Assembly: GCF_000243335.1 (NCBI RefSeq) | Contig: NZ_JH597773.1 | Location: 2,101,550 to 2,165,549 of the forward strand | DNA length: 64,000 nt | Direction: 5' to 3' | DNA from: Leptonema illini DSM 21528 | GTDB taxonomy: Bacteria > Spirochaetota > Leptospiria > Leptospirales > Leptonemataceae | Shown here: piece after piece, positions 18,766-27,434 of the stretch | Position numbering within the stretch: position 1 is the stretch's first letter | How the letters are laid out: each line of letters begins with the position of its first letter | Position numbers and translations under genes: made by a program | The notes under the pieces: model-generated | The model's database searches: none | The model's input: the letters and a program-made list of their open reading frames with translations, nothing else | Told to the model about the DNA's origin: nothing

Positions 18766-19259
18766 AGATCGAGATTCCCATAGCCGAATTTGCGAAGCAG
18801 CGCTCTGTTCACGGCATCGGGCGCATATTCAGGAAAGGTCTTTCCATAACGGGCGACCTCTTTGATAATCGTGCTCGATAGAAAGGAGTAATCCCGACTG
18901 GCCAGAAGAAAGACCGTATCGATCTCGGGTTCGAGATCGCGGTTCACCTGATAGATCGCATATTCATAATCGAAGTCCGTAACGGCGCGGATGCCGCGCA
19001 CGATGGCCGTGGCGCCGACGGTTCGCGCATACGTCGTCGTTAATCCTTCGAATTCGGCCACGCGTACGCGAGGACGATCCGACATCACCTCTTCAAGGAT
19101 CTCTCTGCGCTCTTCAAGCGAGAAAAGCGTCGTCTTCTTTGAATTGTGGGCGATGGCCAGAACAAGTTCGTCAAAGATCTCACAGGCGCGATCTACGATG
19201 TCAAGATGCCCATTCGTAAACGGATCGAATGATCCCGGATACAGTGCGATCTTTTTCAC
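18762..19259 (-). CDS. coaD: Phosphopantetheine adenylyltransferase
   Basis: Transfers AMP from ATP to 4'-phosphopantetheine to give dephospho-CoA. The nucleotidyltransferase motif GSFDPFTNGH is at the N-terminus (TNGH version of HxGH), and LSSTIIKEV near residue 118 is the KMSKS-like loop. I take the GTG at 19259 as start, giving 165 aa, the usual length, with an AGAGAAG stretch eight bases upstream; an ATG at 19289 would add a Lys/Glu-rich ten-residue extension. Overlaps the RDD gene by 4 bp. Confidence 0.95.
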   Translation of the reverse strand: MKKIALYPGSFDPFTNGHLDIVDRACEIFDELVLAIAHNSKKTTLFSLEERREILEEVMSDRPRVRVAEFEGLTTTYARTVGATAIVRGIRAVTDFDYEYAIYQVNRDLEPEIDTVFLLASRDYSFLSSTIIKEVARYGKTFPEYAPDAVNRALLRKFGYGNLDL

Positions 19260-19400
19260 CTTTTTTTCTTCTCTTCTTTCTTCTTTCATGAACGCTCTTC
19301 AGTTGCTCTTAGAACACGTCGGTGTTTAACAAGTCGGATCGCCGCTCTCCGTAAAGTAAAAAAGGCTTGAAGCGGCCTCTTTCCATAATTCCATGTAAAT

Positions 19401-20321
19401 GTGAAGTATTCTTCGAGCACGCCGCCGGCCCCGCCGGAATGGATGAAAGTCCGCCTCAAATTCGCCACCGAAGCGCCTACAACGGCGGCCGACGTTCGGG
19501 AAAAGGTGACCGGCTCGGGACTGCACACGGTATGCGAAGAGGCAAGCTGCCCCAACCTCGGCCACTGCTGGAGCCGCGGAACGGCGACCTTCCTCGTCAT
19601 GGGCGATCGATGTACGCGACGCTGCGGATTCTGCGATATTTCGACGGCCCGTCCCCTGCCGCTTGATCCGACAGAGCCGCTGCGCCTTGCTGAAACGGTG
19701 CGCAGTATGAAGCTGCGTCATGTCGTCATCACCTCAGTCGATCGCGACGAGCTGCCCGATTGCGGCTCGACTCACTTCGCCGCCTGCATCACCGAAACAA
19801 AGCGCCTGAACCCTGAAACCTCCGTCGAGGTCCTGATGCCCGATTTCAAGGCAAAGCCCGAATCCTTACAGCGGATCTTTGACGCCGCTCCGCATATCAT
19901 CAACCATAACATCGAAACCGTCCCTTCCCTCTATAGAGAAATCTGCCCGCAATCGAACTACGCCCATTCGCTTGAAGTGCTCCGGCGCTCGGCCGAGGCG
20001 GGTTTTATGGCAAAGACCGGGCTCATCCTCGGCCTCGGTGAAACGATCGACGAGGTAAAAGAGGTGATCGCCGATGCGCGCACGGCCGGAGTAAAGCTGC
20101 TCACCATCGGCCAGTACCTGCAGCCGACATCCGACCATGCCCCTTTAAAGGCCTACATCGCCCCGGAAACCTTCGAAGAGCTTAAATCCTTCGCCCTGAA
20201 ACAGGGATTTGTCTATGTGGAGGCCGGTCCGCTTGTTCGGTCGTCGTACCATGCCGGCGATGCCCTGGATTTCCTGCTGCAAGCCGACGGAAAACCTGCC
20301 GATCTTACAGAAAAGACATAG
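19401..20321 (+). CDS. lipA: Lipoyl synthase (radical SAM)
   Basis: Inserts two sulfurs into protein-bound octanoyl groups. Auxiliary cluster motif CEEASCPNLGHC at about 49-60, radical SAM motif CTRRCGFC at about 75-82, and C-terminal RSSYHAGD near 292, the usual Ser motif that ligates the auxiliary cluster. 306 aa from GTG 19401; an ATG at 19443 is possible, but neither start has a good SD. It is divergent from coaD. No lipB partner lies beside it. Confidence 0.95.
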   Translation: MKYSSSTPPAPPEWMKVRLKFATEAPTTAADVREKVTGSGLHTVCEEASCPNLGHCWSRGTATFLVMGDRCTRRCGFCDISTARPLPLDPTEPLRLAETVRSMKLRHVVITSVDRDELPDCGSTHFAACITETKRLNPETSVEVLMPDFKAKPESLQRIFDAAPHIINHNIETVPSLYREICPQSNYAHSLEVLRRSAEAGFMAKTGLILGLGETIDEVKEVIADARTAGVKLLTIGQYLQPTSDHAPLKAYIAPETFEELKSFALKQGFVYVEAGPLVRSSYHAGDALDFLLQADGKPADLTEKT

Positions 20322-20396
20322 GCATTTTTTTGCTGCATGCTAAAAAAGCAGTGCAAAATGGGCAGAACCGTTGTCTTATCATCAGGCAGGTGCGTC

Positions 20397-20996
20397 ATGA
20401 TTCGAAGTATATCTCTCCTCACAATCCTGGTCGCGGTCTTTTCTGTTTTCAGCTGTCTGAATCCCAAAGATAAAGAAAAAAAGCTGGATTCGGCCTCATC
20501 GGCCTTCGTGATCATGAGCTATCACGATAACGGAAACGGCACGGTCACAGCTCCGGACGGCCTCTTATGGATGAAATGCGCCTACGGTCAGGTCTGGGAT
20601 CCGGCGTGGAACGCCTGCACGGGTACAGGCGGTGGAACAACGTTTGGAGCCCGAAGCGTGAAATACTGCGAAGTAGAGGGCCTGTGCACTAACGCCGTCA
20701 CTCTTCTCGCCGACTCCGGACCGGCCTTCGACGCCTGTAACACGATCACCGTCGGCGGTCTGACGGGATGGCGCCTTCCGACAAAATATGAGCTCGGCAA
20801 TATCGGTCAGGGCATGGACCGCCCGACGATGCTCTGGATCTTTCCGCAAACGCCCGACGACAAAGAGTTCTGGTCCTCCTCGCAGGATGAAAGCGACGCG
20901 AACCTTGCTCGCGCCATGTCCTTTGCCGGCCTTTCTTTCGGGCAGGAATACGGAAGGCAGAAGACCGACGTAAAATACGTGAAATGCGTGCGGTAA
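20397..20996 (+). CDS. DUF1566-type lipoprotein
   Basis: About 199 aa from ATG 20397, which has AGG in GCAGGTGCGTC just upstream; an in-frame start 60 bp earlier has no SD. Signal peptide with lipobox VFSC. The body matches the DUF1566 (Lcl C-terminal) pattern: NGNGTVTAPDGLLWMKC, ...TGWRLPTKYEL..., EFWSSSQDE and a final KYVKCVR. Several Cys pairs suggest disulfides, hence an exported surface or periplasmic protein. Its end overlaps the next small gene by 13 bp. Function unknown. Confidence 0.8.
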   Translation: MIRSISLLTILVAVFSVFSCLNPKDKEKKLDSASSAFVIMSYHDNGNGTVTAPDGLLWMKCAYGQVWDPAWNACTGTGGGTTFGARSVKYCEVEGLCTNAVTLLADSGPAFDACNTITVGGLTGWRLPTKYELGNIGQGMDRPTMLWIFPQTPDDKEFWSSSQDESDANLARAMSFAGLSFGQEYGRQKTDVKYVKCVR

Positions 20997-21271
20997 ACGA
21001 ACAGAAGCTACAGCTGTTGCTCTTTCATGAACTCAGGCGACGCCTGGCCGCCCTCACCCTCGAAGACGAAAGGCTGACTGAGAAAATGGCCGTCGAGTTG
21101 CTCGCAGATACACTGCATCAGATTCCCGAACTCCAGGCCTCCGTCGACGGCAAGATGCAGCTTCACATCCGGACGCCGTCGGGTATTCAGACCATCCCGG
21201 TTCAGAATATCATCGACGGCCTCTGCCTTGTCTGGAATGAGTTCAGAGAACGACAGAATACGACGCCTTAG
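20984..21271 (+). CDS. Small hypothetical protein
   Basis: 95 aa, helical, with no recognised family (ELRRRLAALTLEDERLTEKM). It starts within the end of the preceding DUF1566 lipoprotein gene, which argues for coupled translation. Its stop codon TAG lies inside the first arm of a 15-bp perfect hairpin. It may be spurious, but the reading frame has codon use like its neighbours. Confidence 0.5.
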   Translation: MRAVNEQKLQLLLFHELRRRLAALTLEDERLTEKMAVELLADTLHQIPELQASVDGKMQLHIRTPSGIQTIPVQNIIDGLCLVWNEFRERQNTTP

Positions 21272-21380
21272 CAGGCTGCTGAAAAAGCAGCCTGCTAAGG
21301 CAAAATAGGATGTTTTGCCAAAATGGCCTTTTACCCAAAAGGCCATTTTGTGAGGATTTTTGGGCTTAGCTCAAAAATCC
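21266..21380 (+). repeat. Array of four consecutive hairpins
   Basis: Hairpin 1: 21266-21280 with 21286-21300, a perfect 15-bp stem. Hairpin 2: GGCAAAA 21299-21305 with TTTTGCC 21313-21319. Hairpin 3: 21319-21332 with 21337-21350, a perfect 14-bp stem with tetraloop ACCC. Hairpin 4: GGATTTTTG 21354-21362 with CAAAAATCC 21372-21380. Adjacent hairpins share or abut ends. None ends in a long T tract, so this is not an ordinary terminator alone. Confidence 0.85.
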
Positions 21381-21454
21381 GTCAGCTGAAAAATAGCGTC
21401 TGCGGATGAGGCAGCCTCGCCGCCCTGACTCGTTCTGAAACAGGAAGTATTTCA

Positions 21455-22123
21455 ATGATAGAGTGGATAGTCTGGATCATTCTTTTCTTCACGATGGCGG
21501 GTTGCGTTCTCGTGGTGCGTTACTGGATCAGCCTGATGCGTGAAAAGGATTCATACCACAGAGATGAGCTCATTGACTTCCCGTCTATTCTGCTTCGCGA
21601 GGCGAATGCCCTCTCACCCGACGGCATCTCAGGCTTCCTTGCCGCGGCCGGCGGCGTGGGCCTTGCCATGCTTCTGACCTTGCTTGGCGGACTGCTCAGC
21701 CCTGACACAGGCCCGGAACCCGACTGGACGGCCTCTCAGATGCCGAACTACTTCTTTCAATCGGCGCTTTCCGTTCTGATCTTTCATCTTGCCTGGCCGT
21801 CCTTTCGTACCATCGCCGAGGACTCTTTTGCGCCGTCCTTTCTGCGCACCTTCCTCGAACAGGAAGATGCCTTTTTCTGGGGGATGTCGGTCGCTCTTGC
21901 CGCCTTCAACCTGACCGCATGGGGAGTTGAGCACCGTATCAGCTTTTTCTTTGTTCTGATCAACGGCCTGCTCTTGCTTGTGTATGCCGGCTACCGTCTT
22001 AACCTGAGCCGGGAGCGAGAGCCTGAATCCGGTCCGTACCGTGATTTCGACGATGATGACCCGAGAGAGGATGACTTTTCTTCGTCTGAAAGCCGCTCCT
22101 CGAAGGATGAGGTCGAATTCTGA
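21455..22123 (+). CDS. Hypothetical integral membrane protein
   Basis: 222 aa from an ATG preceded by AGGAAG. About five membrane helices: residues 3-24, 58-78, 98-115, 140-158 and 162-182 by hydrophobicity. The C-terminal 40 residues are very acidic and Ser-rich (DFDDDDPREDDFSSSESR). No family recognised. Confidence 0.7.
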   Translation: MIEWIVWIILFFTMAGCVLVVRYWISLMREKDSYHRDELIDFPSILLREANALSPDGISGFLAAAGGVGLAMLLTLLGGLLSPDTGPEPDWTASQMPNYFFQSALSVLIFHLAWPSFRTIAEDSFAPSFLRTFLEQEDAFFWGMSVALAAFNLTAWGVEHRISFFFVLINGLLLLVYAGYRLNLSREREPESGPYRDFDDDDPREDDFSSSESRSSKDEVEF

Positions 22124-22169
22124 CGATACGGTCGCATTCTGCCGATCAGGGTTTCTGGAAAACCGACCG

Positions 22170-22883
22170 ATGATAAAAGCAATGAAACGATTGAACGTGT
22201 TCTTCTCTGTACGCTCTGCGAGCCTGTTAACTGTCATCGCTGCCCTGATTGTCGTTTCTCATCTGGCTGCCCAGGCTCCAGAAACGAAGCCGGCCGATAT
22301 GAATCAGCCAGCGCAGGATCCCGGTGGCCGCCGCCTTGCCGGCTTTGCCGAAACGCCGTGGATGAGCGAATACACGCAGGTGAAGGATCGCTTCAGCGCG
22401 CTTTCAGAATCGGCCGCGTCAGTCGATCGTATCGAGATCCTGATGGCCGTGCGCAATCAATACATCCTGATCAAACGCAACGACGTACTGTATCGCTACA
22501 ATTTCTACAAAACACCCTACGAGGTGCTGAAGCTCACGAACCACGATCTTCAGAAAGAACAGTGGGAAGAGGCCGAAGCCGTCCTCTATCAGGTGAAGAT
22601 CATCCAGCCCTTTATCGCCTCGGACTCCATTTCAAAAAAACTCGAAGTCGCCTACGGACCGAGAACGCGCTCGACGGTGAAGCCCGAGACGAAGCGCGGC
22701 GCCGATATCTGGGAGCTCGAAGGCGGATTCATCTTTCAGTGGTATGAGCCCTACAACGGAAGGCCCTACACGCGCACCATCGACTACATCAGTGACGAGC
22801 TGGCGAGGCGAATCCTCAAAGAGCGCGAAGAGTTTTTTTCCGCCGAAGAACTCGATCTGCTGCGCAAGATGATCGTGCGCTGA
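22170..22883 (+). CDS. Exported hypothetical protein
   Basis: About 237 aa from ATG 22170 (or 22182). A hydrophobic signal peptide (SLLTVIAALIVVSHLAAQA) precedes a Pro-rich mature start. The body has a repeated aromatic theme (YIYK-like: NQYILIKRNDVLYRYNFY; GGFIFQWYEPYNGRPY). The frame is open further upstream, but that part overlaps the preceding membrane protein gene and is discarded. No family recognised. Confidence 0.65.
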   Translation: MIKAMKRLNVFFSVRSASLLTVIAALIVVSHLAAQAPETKPADMNQPAQDPGGRRLAGFAETPWMSEYTQVKDRFSALSESAASVDRIEILMAVRNQYILIKRNDVLYRYNFYKTPYEVLKLTNHDLQKEQWEEAEAVLYQVKIIQPFIASDSISKKLEVAYGPRTRSTVKPETKRGADIWELEGGFIFQWYEPYNGRPYTRTIDYISDELARRILKEREEFFSAEELDLLRKMIVR

Positions 22884-23194
22884 ATCCATAACCGGCTGCG
22901 AACAAAACGGCTACGGGCAGAATATCTCCAGCCGGAAGCGCTCCGAATTGAACGGCTCAGAGCGAGCTGCGTTTCTTTTTTGCGCTTTTTCGCCACTGCC
23001 TGAATTTCTCCTTGCATTTTTATTGCCTCAGCGCGAAGATACGGGCATAGGGTATCTGATCAACGTTCAGTTATTCCAGCATGAATCGCCGAACAGGCCC
23101 TGCCCGAACTCAGCTCAAAACAAGAGAAGAGCCGGTCAGAAAGCTCGCTTGAATCAGAATCGAAAAAAACATGATTTAAAGAAGGCAGACTACC
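22884..23194. other. Intergenic region upstream of the redox operon
   Basis: About 310 bp with no gene I can support. It should hold the promoter of the octaheme cytochrome operon. A GAAGG-type ribosome site lies just upstream of ATG 23195. I see no clear FNR palindrome or other operator. Confidence 0.5.
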
Positions 23195-24781
23195 ATGAAA
23201 CGTGCCTCGCTTGCTCTACTGGCCTTTGCCCTGATCCTCGGAACAATCCTCATTGCTTCGACGATTACGCGCAAGAGCCGCGAAACTCCTGCACTGGCGG
23301 TGCTCAGAGCGAAATACTCCGAACCGCATAAAAAATCCGTCGACCATTCGAAGTTCCCGCAGCTGCAGCGCGCCTTTGCCGCTCCACAGGAGATTACGGC
23401 CGCCTGCATCGGCTGTCATAACGAGCGCCATAAAGAGGTGATGGCCTCCTCTCACTGGAACTGGGGGCGTGAAGAATACGTCGCCGGTAAGGGAATCCGA
23501 TTTGTCGGTAAAAAGAACATACTGAACAACTTCTGTATCGGCATTCAAACGAACGAAGAGAGCTGCAACAAATGCCATACCGGTTACGGATGGCGCGACG
23601 ATAAGTTCAACTTCAACGATCCGCGCAACGTCGACTGTCTGGCCTGCCACGACAACAGCAATACCTATGTGAAGGCCTCGGGCGGAGCCGGTATGCCCGA
23701 TCCCTCCGTAAACCTGAACGTCGTCGCTCAGAGCGTCGGCCGACCGGAGCGCGCGAACTGCGGCACCTGCCATTTCTTTGGTGGCGGCGGTAATAACGTG
23801 AAGCACGGCGACCTCGACTCCTCGCTCTTTGATCCCACCCGCGCCGTCGACGTGCACATGGCGTCAGAGGGAGCGAATCTACAATGCGTCGACTGCCATG
23901 TAACGGAAAATCATAAGATGAAGGGCAAGGTGTACTCCCTTTCTTCTATGAATAGAGACCGCTCGACCTGTGAATCCTGCCACACAGAGACACCGCATGA
24001 AAGCGACGTGATCAACGAACATACGCTGAAGGTGGCCTGCCAGAGCTGCCATATTCCCGTGTATGCGAAGGTTAACCCGACGAAGCTTTCGTGGGATTGG
24101 TCGACGGCCGGCAAATTGAAAGACGGTAAGCCTTACACGGAGCATGCCGAAGACGGCACCGATTCTTATATGTCGATTAAAGGATCGTTCACCTGGGGCA
24201 AAGAGATCGAACCTGAATACGTCTGGTTCAACGGCACGGCGTCGCATTATCTGGTCGGCGATAAGATCGACCCGGATTCCGTCGTTAAAGTGAACGAACT
24301 GCACGGCAGCTACGATGATCCCGACGCCAAGATCATTCCCGTCAAAATCCACCGCGGAAATCAGATCTACGATAAAGAGCATCTGTATCTGATACAGCCG
24401 AAGACCTATTCCGGGCATTCCGGTGACGGCGGTTTCTGGAAGGAATTCAACTGGAATCGAGCCGCCGAGCTGGGTATGAAAGATATCGGCCTGCCCTACA
24501 GCGGACAGTACGGCTTCGTAAAAACCGAGATGTACTGGCCGATCAACCACATGGTTTCGACGAAAGAGAAGACGGTGAACTGCACCGAGTGTCATACTCG
24601 CGACAACAGCCGGCTGCAACATTTAACCGACTTTTATCTACCGGGCCGGGATCGCAGCACGCCCGTCGAATTTCTTGGCAAGCTGATGGTATTCCTCACG
24701 TTAGCCGGAGTGCTTCTGCACGGAGCGCTGCGCATCGTCGTCGCAAAAAGGCATGAACGCGAAAAAGGAGACAGATCATGA
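23195..24781 (+). CDS. Octaheme c-type cytochrome, tetrathionate reductase (OTR) family
   Basis: 528 aa with an N-terminal signal or anchor (LALLAFALILGTILIAST) and a C-terminal membrane helix near 494-515 (VFLTLAGVLLHGALRIVV). Eight CXXCH motifs: Cys 71, 124, 148, 189, 231, 259, 282 and 463. Eight hemes and the spacing fit octaheme tetrathionate reductase-type cytochromes, periplasmic enzymes that reduce tetrathionate, nitrite or hydroxylamine in vitro. The C-terminal anchor and overlapping cytochrome b gene (4 bp) suggest electrons come from the quinone pool. The substrate cannot be decided from sequence; the neighbouring sulfur transporters favour a sulfur oxyanion. Confidence 0.92.
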   Translation: MKRASLALLAFALILGTILIASTITRKSRETPALAVLRAKYSEPHKKSVDHSKFPQLQRAFAAPQEITAACIGCHNERHKEVMASSHWNWGREEYVAGKGIRFVGKKNILNNFCIGIQTNEESCNKCHTGYGWRDDKFNFNDPRNVDCLACHDNSNTYVKASGGAGMPDPSVNLNVVAQSVGRPERANCGTCHFFGGGGNNVKHGDLDSSLFDPTRAVDVHMASEGANLQCVDCHVTENHKMKGKVYSLSSMNRDRSTCESCHTETPHESDVINEHTLKVACQSCHIPVYAKVNPTKLSWDWSTAGKLKDGKPYTEHAEDGTDSYMSIKGSFTWGKEIEPEYVWFNGTASHYLVGDKIDPDSVVKVNELHGSYDDPDAKIIPVKIHRGNQIYDKEHLYLIQPKTYSGHSGDGGFWKEFNWNRAAELGMKDIGLPYSGQYGFVKTEMYWPINHMVSTKEKTVNCTECHTRDNSRLQHLTDFYLPGRDRSTPVEFLGKLMVFLTLAGVLLHGALRIVVAKRHEREKGDRS

Positions 24782-25461
24782 GCGGCAAAACGAAATCAAG
24801 GCTCGTTCTTGTCTACGGTCGGTTTGAAAGATTCTGGCACTGGACACAGGCCGCTCTCATCATCTTTCTTACCCTGACCGGATTCGAGATCCACGGATCG
24901 TTCACCTTCTTCGGCTACGAAAACGCGGTGAATTATCACAGCGTCGCCGCCATCCTGTTCCTGGTGCTCATTTCGTTTGCCATATTCTGGCATTTCAGCA
25001 CCGGAGAATGGAAGCAGTATGTGCCGACGCTGAGCATGCTGAAGGCGCAGGCCGAATACTACGTCGTCGGCATCTTCCGGGAGGCCCCGCATCCGACGAA
25101 GAAGACGGTGCTTTCCAAGCTCAATCCGCTGCAGAAGATGGTCTATGCCGGCCTGAAGCTGCTCGTTATTCCTGGCATGGTCACGACGGGACTTCTGTAT
25201 ATGTTCTATCGTTATCCGCAGAAAAACGAGGTGATGCTTCTGAACGTCGACGGGCTGCGCACGATCGCCGTGCTGCATACGCTCGGCGCCTTCGCCCTCA
25301 TCGCCTTCATCATTGCCCATATCTACCTGATCACGACGGGCGATACGATTACGTCGAATCTCAAGGCGATGATCACCGGATACGAAGAGCTTGAAGAAGA
25401 AACGGAATCCGACTCGAAACGAGAAGAGAGCCCCAAAAAAAACAAAAAGGGTCGCAGCTAA
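24778..25461 (+). CDS. Membrane cytochrome b, quinol-oxidising partner
   Basis: 227 aa with four main membrane helices. Candidate heme ligands: His 21 (FWHWTQA), His 54 (NYHSVAA), His 72, His 167 (VLHTLGAF) and His 181 (IAHIYLITTG), the pattern of the cytochrome b561/FdnI/PhsC group. It would pass electrons from quinol to the octaheme protein encoded immediately upstream. The C-terminal tail is charged (EELEEETESDSKREE). It overlaps the octaheme gene by 4 bp. Confidence 0.9.
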   Translation: MSGKTKSRLVLVYGRFERFWHWTQAALIIFLTLTGFEIHGSFTFFGYENAVNYHSVAAILFLVLISFAIFWHFSTGEWKQYVPTLSMLKAQAEYYVVGIFREAPHPTKKTVLSKLNPLQKMVYAGLKLLVIPGMVTTGLLYMFYRYPQKNEVMLLNVDGLRTIAVLHTLGAFALIAFIIAHIYLITTGDTITSNLKAMITGYEELEEETESDSKREESPKKNKKGRS

Positions 25462-25485
25462 CAGGAGAACATTCAGGAGAATCGT

Positions 25486-26004
25486 ATGGGAACTCAATCG
25501 AAATACATGAATCCGTATCTGGCCGGATTCTTTCTCGGCCTGGTCGTTCTGGCGACGGTCTTCTTGACCGGCCGCGGCCTCGGAGCCAGCGGCGCGATTA
25601 AAAGCGCCGTCGTCGCCAGCGTCGATATCGTATCGCCCGAGCATGTGCAGAACCGACCGTTCTTTCAGCATGCCGTGGAATCAAGCGACGGTCATCCGAT
25701 GAAGACATGGCTTGTCTTTGAGGTGCTCGGCGTCATCGCCGGCGGCTTCATCTCAGGCCTGATCTCGAATCGCCTGAAATTCACGACAGAAAAAGGGCCC
25801 GGCATCAGCGACCGTAAGCGATGGGTCTTTGCCGTCATCGGCGGCGCTCTTTTCGGCATCGGCGCCCAGCTCGCCCGCGGATGTACGTCCGGCGCCGCGT
25901 TAACAGGCATGGCCGTGCTCTCGACGGCGGGATTCCTAACGACGATGGCGATCTTCGGCGGCGGATATATATTCGCCTACTTCGCCCGCCGTCTGTGGAT
26001 TTAG
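25486..26004 (+). CDS. YeeE/YedE family sulfur transporter, first half-size gene
   Basis: 172 aa with four to five membrane helices. The family motif with conserved Cys is at AQLARGCTSGAALTG (Cys 133). YeeE/YedE (TsuA-type) proteins carry thiosulfate or other sulfur species. Start ATG 25486 has AGGAG nine bases upstream. A charged loop at about 100-112 divides the protein. It pairs with the next gene, 23 bp downstream. Confidence 0.88.
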   Translation: MGTQSKYMNPYLAGFFLGLVVLATVFLTGRGLGASGAIKSAVVASVDIVSPEHVQNRPFFQHAVESSDGHPMKTWLVFEVLGVIAGGFISGLISNRLKFTTEKGPGISDRKRWVFAVIGGALFGIGAQLARGCTSGAALTGMAVLSTAGFLTTMAIFGGGYIFAYFARRLWI

Positions 26005-26027
26005 AACCGACTCTTTAGGAGGATTGT

Positions 26028-27209
26028 ATGGGTCCCTTTGTTCCTGAATTCATATCAAACGAACTGAATCTGATCGTCGCCTTCGTCGTCGGTATCGCCT
26101 TCGGATTCGTGCTCGAACAGGCCGGCTTCTCGTCTTCGCGTCGACTTGCCGGACAATTCTACGGTTACGACTTCACCGTGCTTCGCGTCTTCTTCACGGC
26201 CGGCGTTACGGCCATGACAGGCGTCCTGATCCTTGGCTGGGCCGGATTGCTCGATCTCGATCTGATCTATGTGAACCCGACCTGGCTCTGGCCGGCCGTC
26301 GTCGGCGGATTGATCATGGGCCTGGGCTTCGTGCTTGGCGGCTACTGTCCGGGCACAAGCGTCTGCGCCGTCGCCATCGGTAAGATCGATGCCATGTGGT
26401 TCGTGGGTGGAGGCTTTCTTGGAATCCTTCTGTATGGGGAGTTCTTCTCGTTATACAGCGAGTTTCATGAATCAAGCGCTCTCGGGCCGCTTAAGATCTA
26501 CGAAACGCTTGGCATGCCTGCCGGCGTCTTCGCCCTGCTTCTGATCGTCGTTGCCGTCGCCGCCTTCATTGGAACAAGCTATCTTGAAAAACGCATCAGC
26601 AAAGAGGCTCCGGCCTTCCGTTTTCCGGTTAAAGAGCATCGCTATGCGATGGCCGCTCTGCTTGTAGCCGGCGTCTTGCTGCTCTTCCTGCCCGATCGCA
26701 AGACAGGCACGATGGAGATGGTGCAGAAGACCGAATATAAAGCGAAGCATCCGGTGCAGACGATGGACGTCGATGAATTCGCCTTTCGACTGCTTGATAG
26801 AGATCCGAAGCTGGCCATCATCGACCTGCGCTCCTCTGACGCCTTTAAAGAATCACCGCTGCCGGGCTCCGTATCGGCGACGCTGCGCGATCTATTCGGC
26901 AAAGAGCTCCTTCCTCTTCTGTCACGGCGCCATGTCGTTAAGGTCTTCCTTGCCGACGATATCGAAAAGGCCGAGGCCGCCTATCGCATCGCCGATCGAC
27001 TGGGATTCGAAAACATACGCGTCCTCGACGGCGGCATGAAAGGGTTCGAAGCGGTGATACTGAAACACGAAGGCATCGAAAAGGCAAACGCCGACACAAA
27101 ACGCTTTCGCGAAAGGGCCGGCACGCAGCTGCCCGTCATGATGACGGAATACAAGGCGAAGGCCAATCGCAAGCCCAAGGTTCAGAAGAAGATCCAGGGG
27201 GGCTGCTAA
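26028..27209 (+). CDS. YeeE/YedE transporter fused to Cys-less rhodanese domain
   Basis: 393 aa. Residues 1-190 form the membrane YeeE/YedE part with the motif GGYCPGTSVCAVAIGK (Cys 107 and Cys 113). A further helix (about 206-222) leads to a rhodanese-like domain at about 243-350 (LAIIDLRSSDAF, RVLDGGMKGFE). At the active-site loop, where Cys is expected, the sequence reads KVFLADDIEKAEAA, with no Cys and no following Arg. The protein then has a basic tail and ends in GGC, a C-terminal cysteine. AGGAGG precedes the ATG. Last gene of the redox operon; probably hands imported sulfur to a periplasmic or membrane partner, by inference. Confidence 0.88.
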   Translation: MGPFVPEFISNELNLIVAFVVGIAFGFVLEQAGFSSSRRLAGQFYGYDFTVLRVFFTAGVTAMTGVLILGWAGLLDLDLIYVNPTWLWPAVVGGLIMGLGFVLGGYCPGTSVCAVAIGKIDAMWFVGGGFLGILLYGEFFSLYSEFHESSALGPLKIYETLGMPAGVFALLLIVVAVAAFIGTSYLEKRISKEAPAFRFPVKEHRYAMAALLVAGVLLLFLPDRKTGTMEMVQKTEYKAKHPVQTMDVDEFAFRLLDRDPKLAIIDLRSSDAFKESPLPGSVSATLRDLFGKELLPLLSRRHVVKVFLADDIEKAEAAYRIADRLGFENIRVLDGGMKGFEAVILKHEGIEKANADTKRFRERAGTQLPVMMTEYKAKANRKPKVQKKIQGGC

Positions 27210-27210
27210 A

Positions 27211-27299
27211 TCAGATGCGCACCTCAGCCCTCACCCCGCGGGTGGTGCTCTGTTGAATGGTTGAGCACCAGGCGGGGATTCGGGTGGGTGCGCATCTGA
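27211..27299 (+). terminator. Long palindrome after the redox operon
   Basis: TCAGATGCGCACC (27211-27223) pairs with GGTGCGCATCTGA (27287-27299), and GGTGCTC (27244-27250) pairs with GAGCACC (27263-27269) inside. It begins two bases after the YeeE-rhodanese stop codon. It may act as a terminator, although there is no T tract; its right part belongs to a 47-bp sequence repeated at 28861. Confidence 0.55.
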
Positions 27300-27313
27300 C
27301 GGGATTGGTTAGA
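27267..27313 (+). repeat. 47-bp direct repeat, copy 1
   Basis: Starts ACCAGGCGGGGATTCGGGTG and ends GGATTGGTTAGA; identical to 28861-28907. The last bases form GTTAGAC, and a third GTTAGAC occurs near 28947. Confidence 0.9.
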
Positions 27314-27434
27314 CGGGAGATCGGTTGACTTGATCTCCTGTCTGATTCAAATTTCCGGAAGAAAAGACCGATGAAGAAGACTGCATATGTCAGGGTTCTT
27401 TTTTTACGAACCGTTGGAGGATTATTCCATCTTT

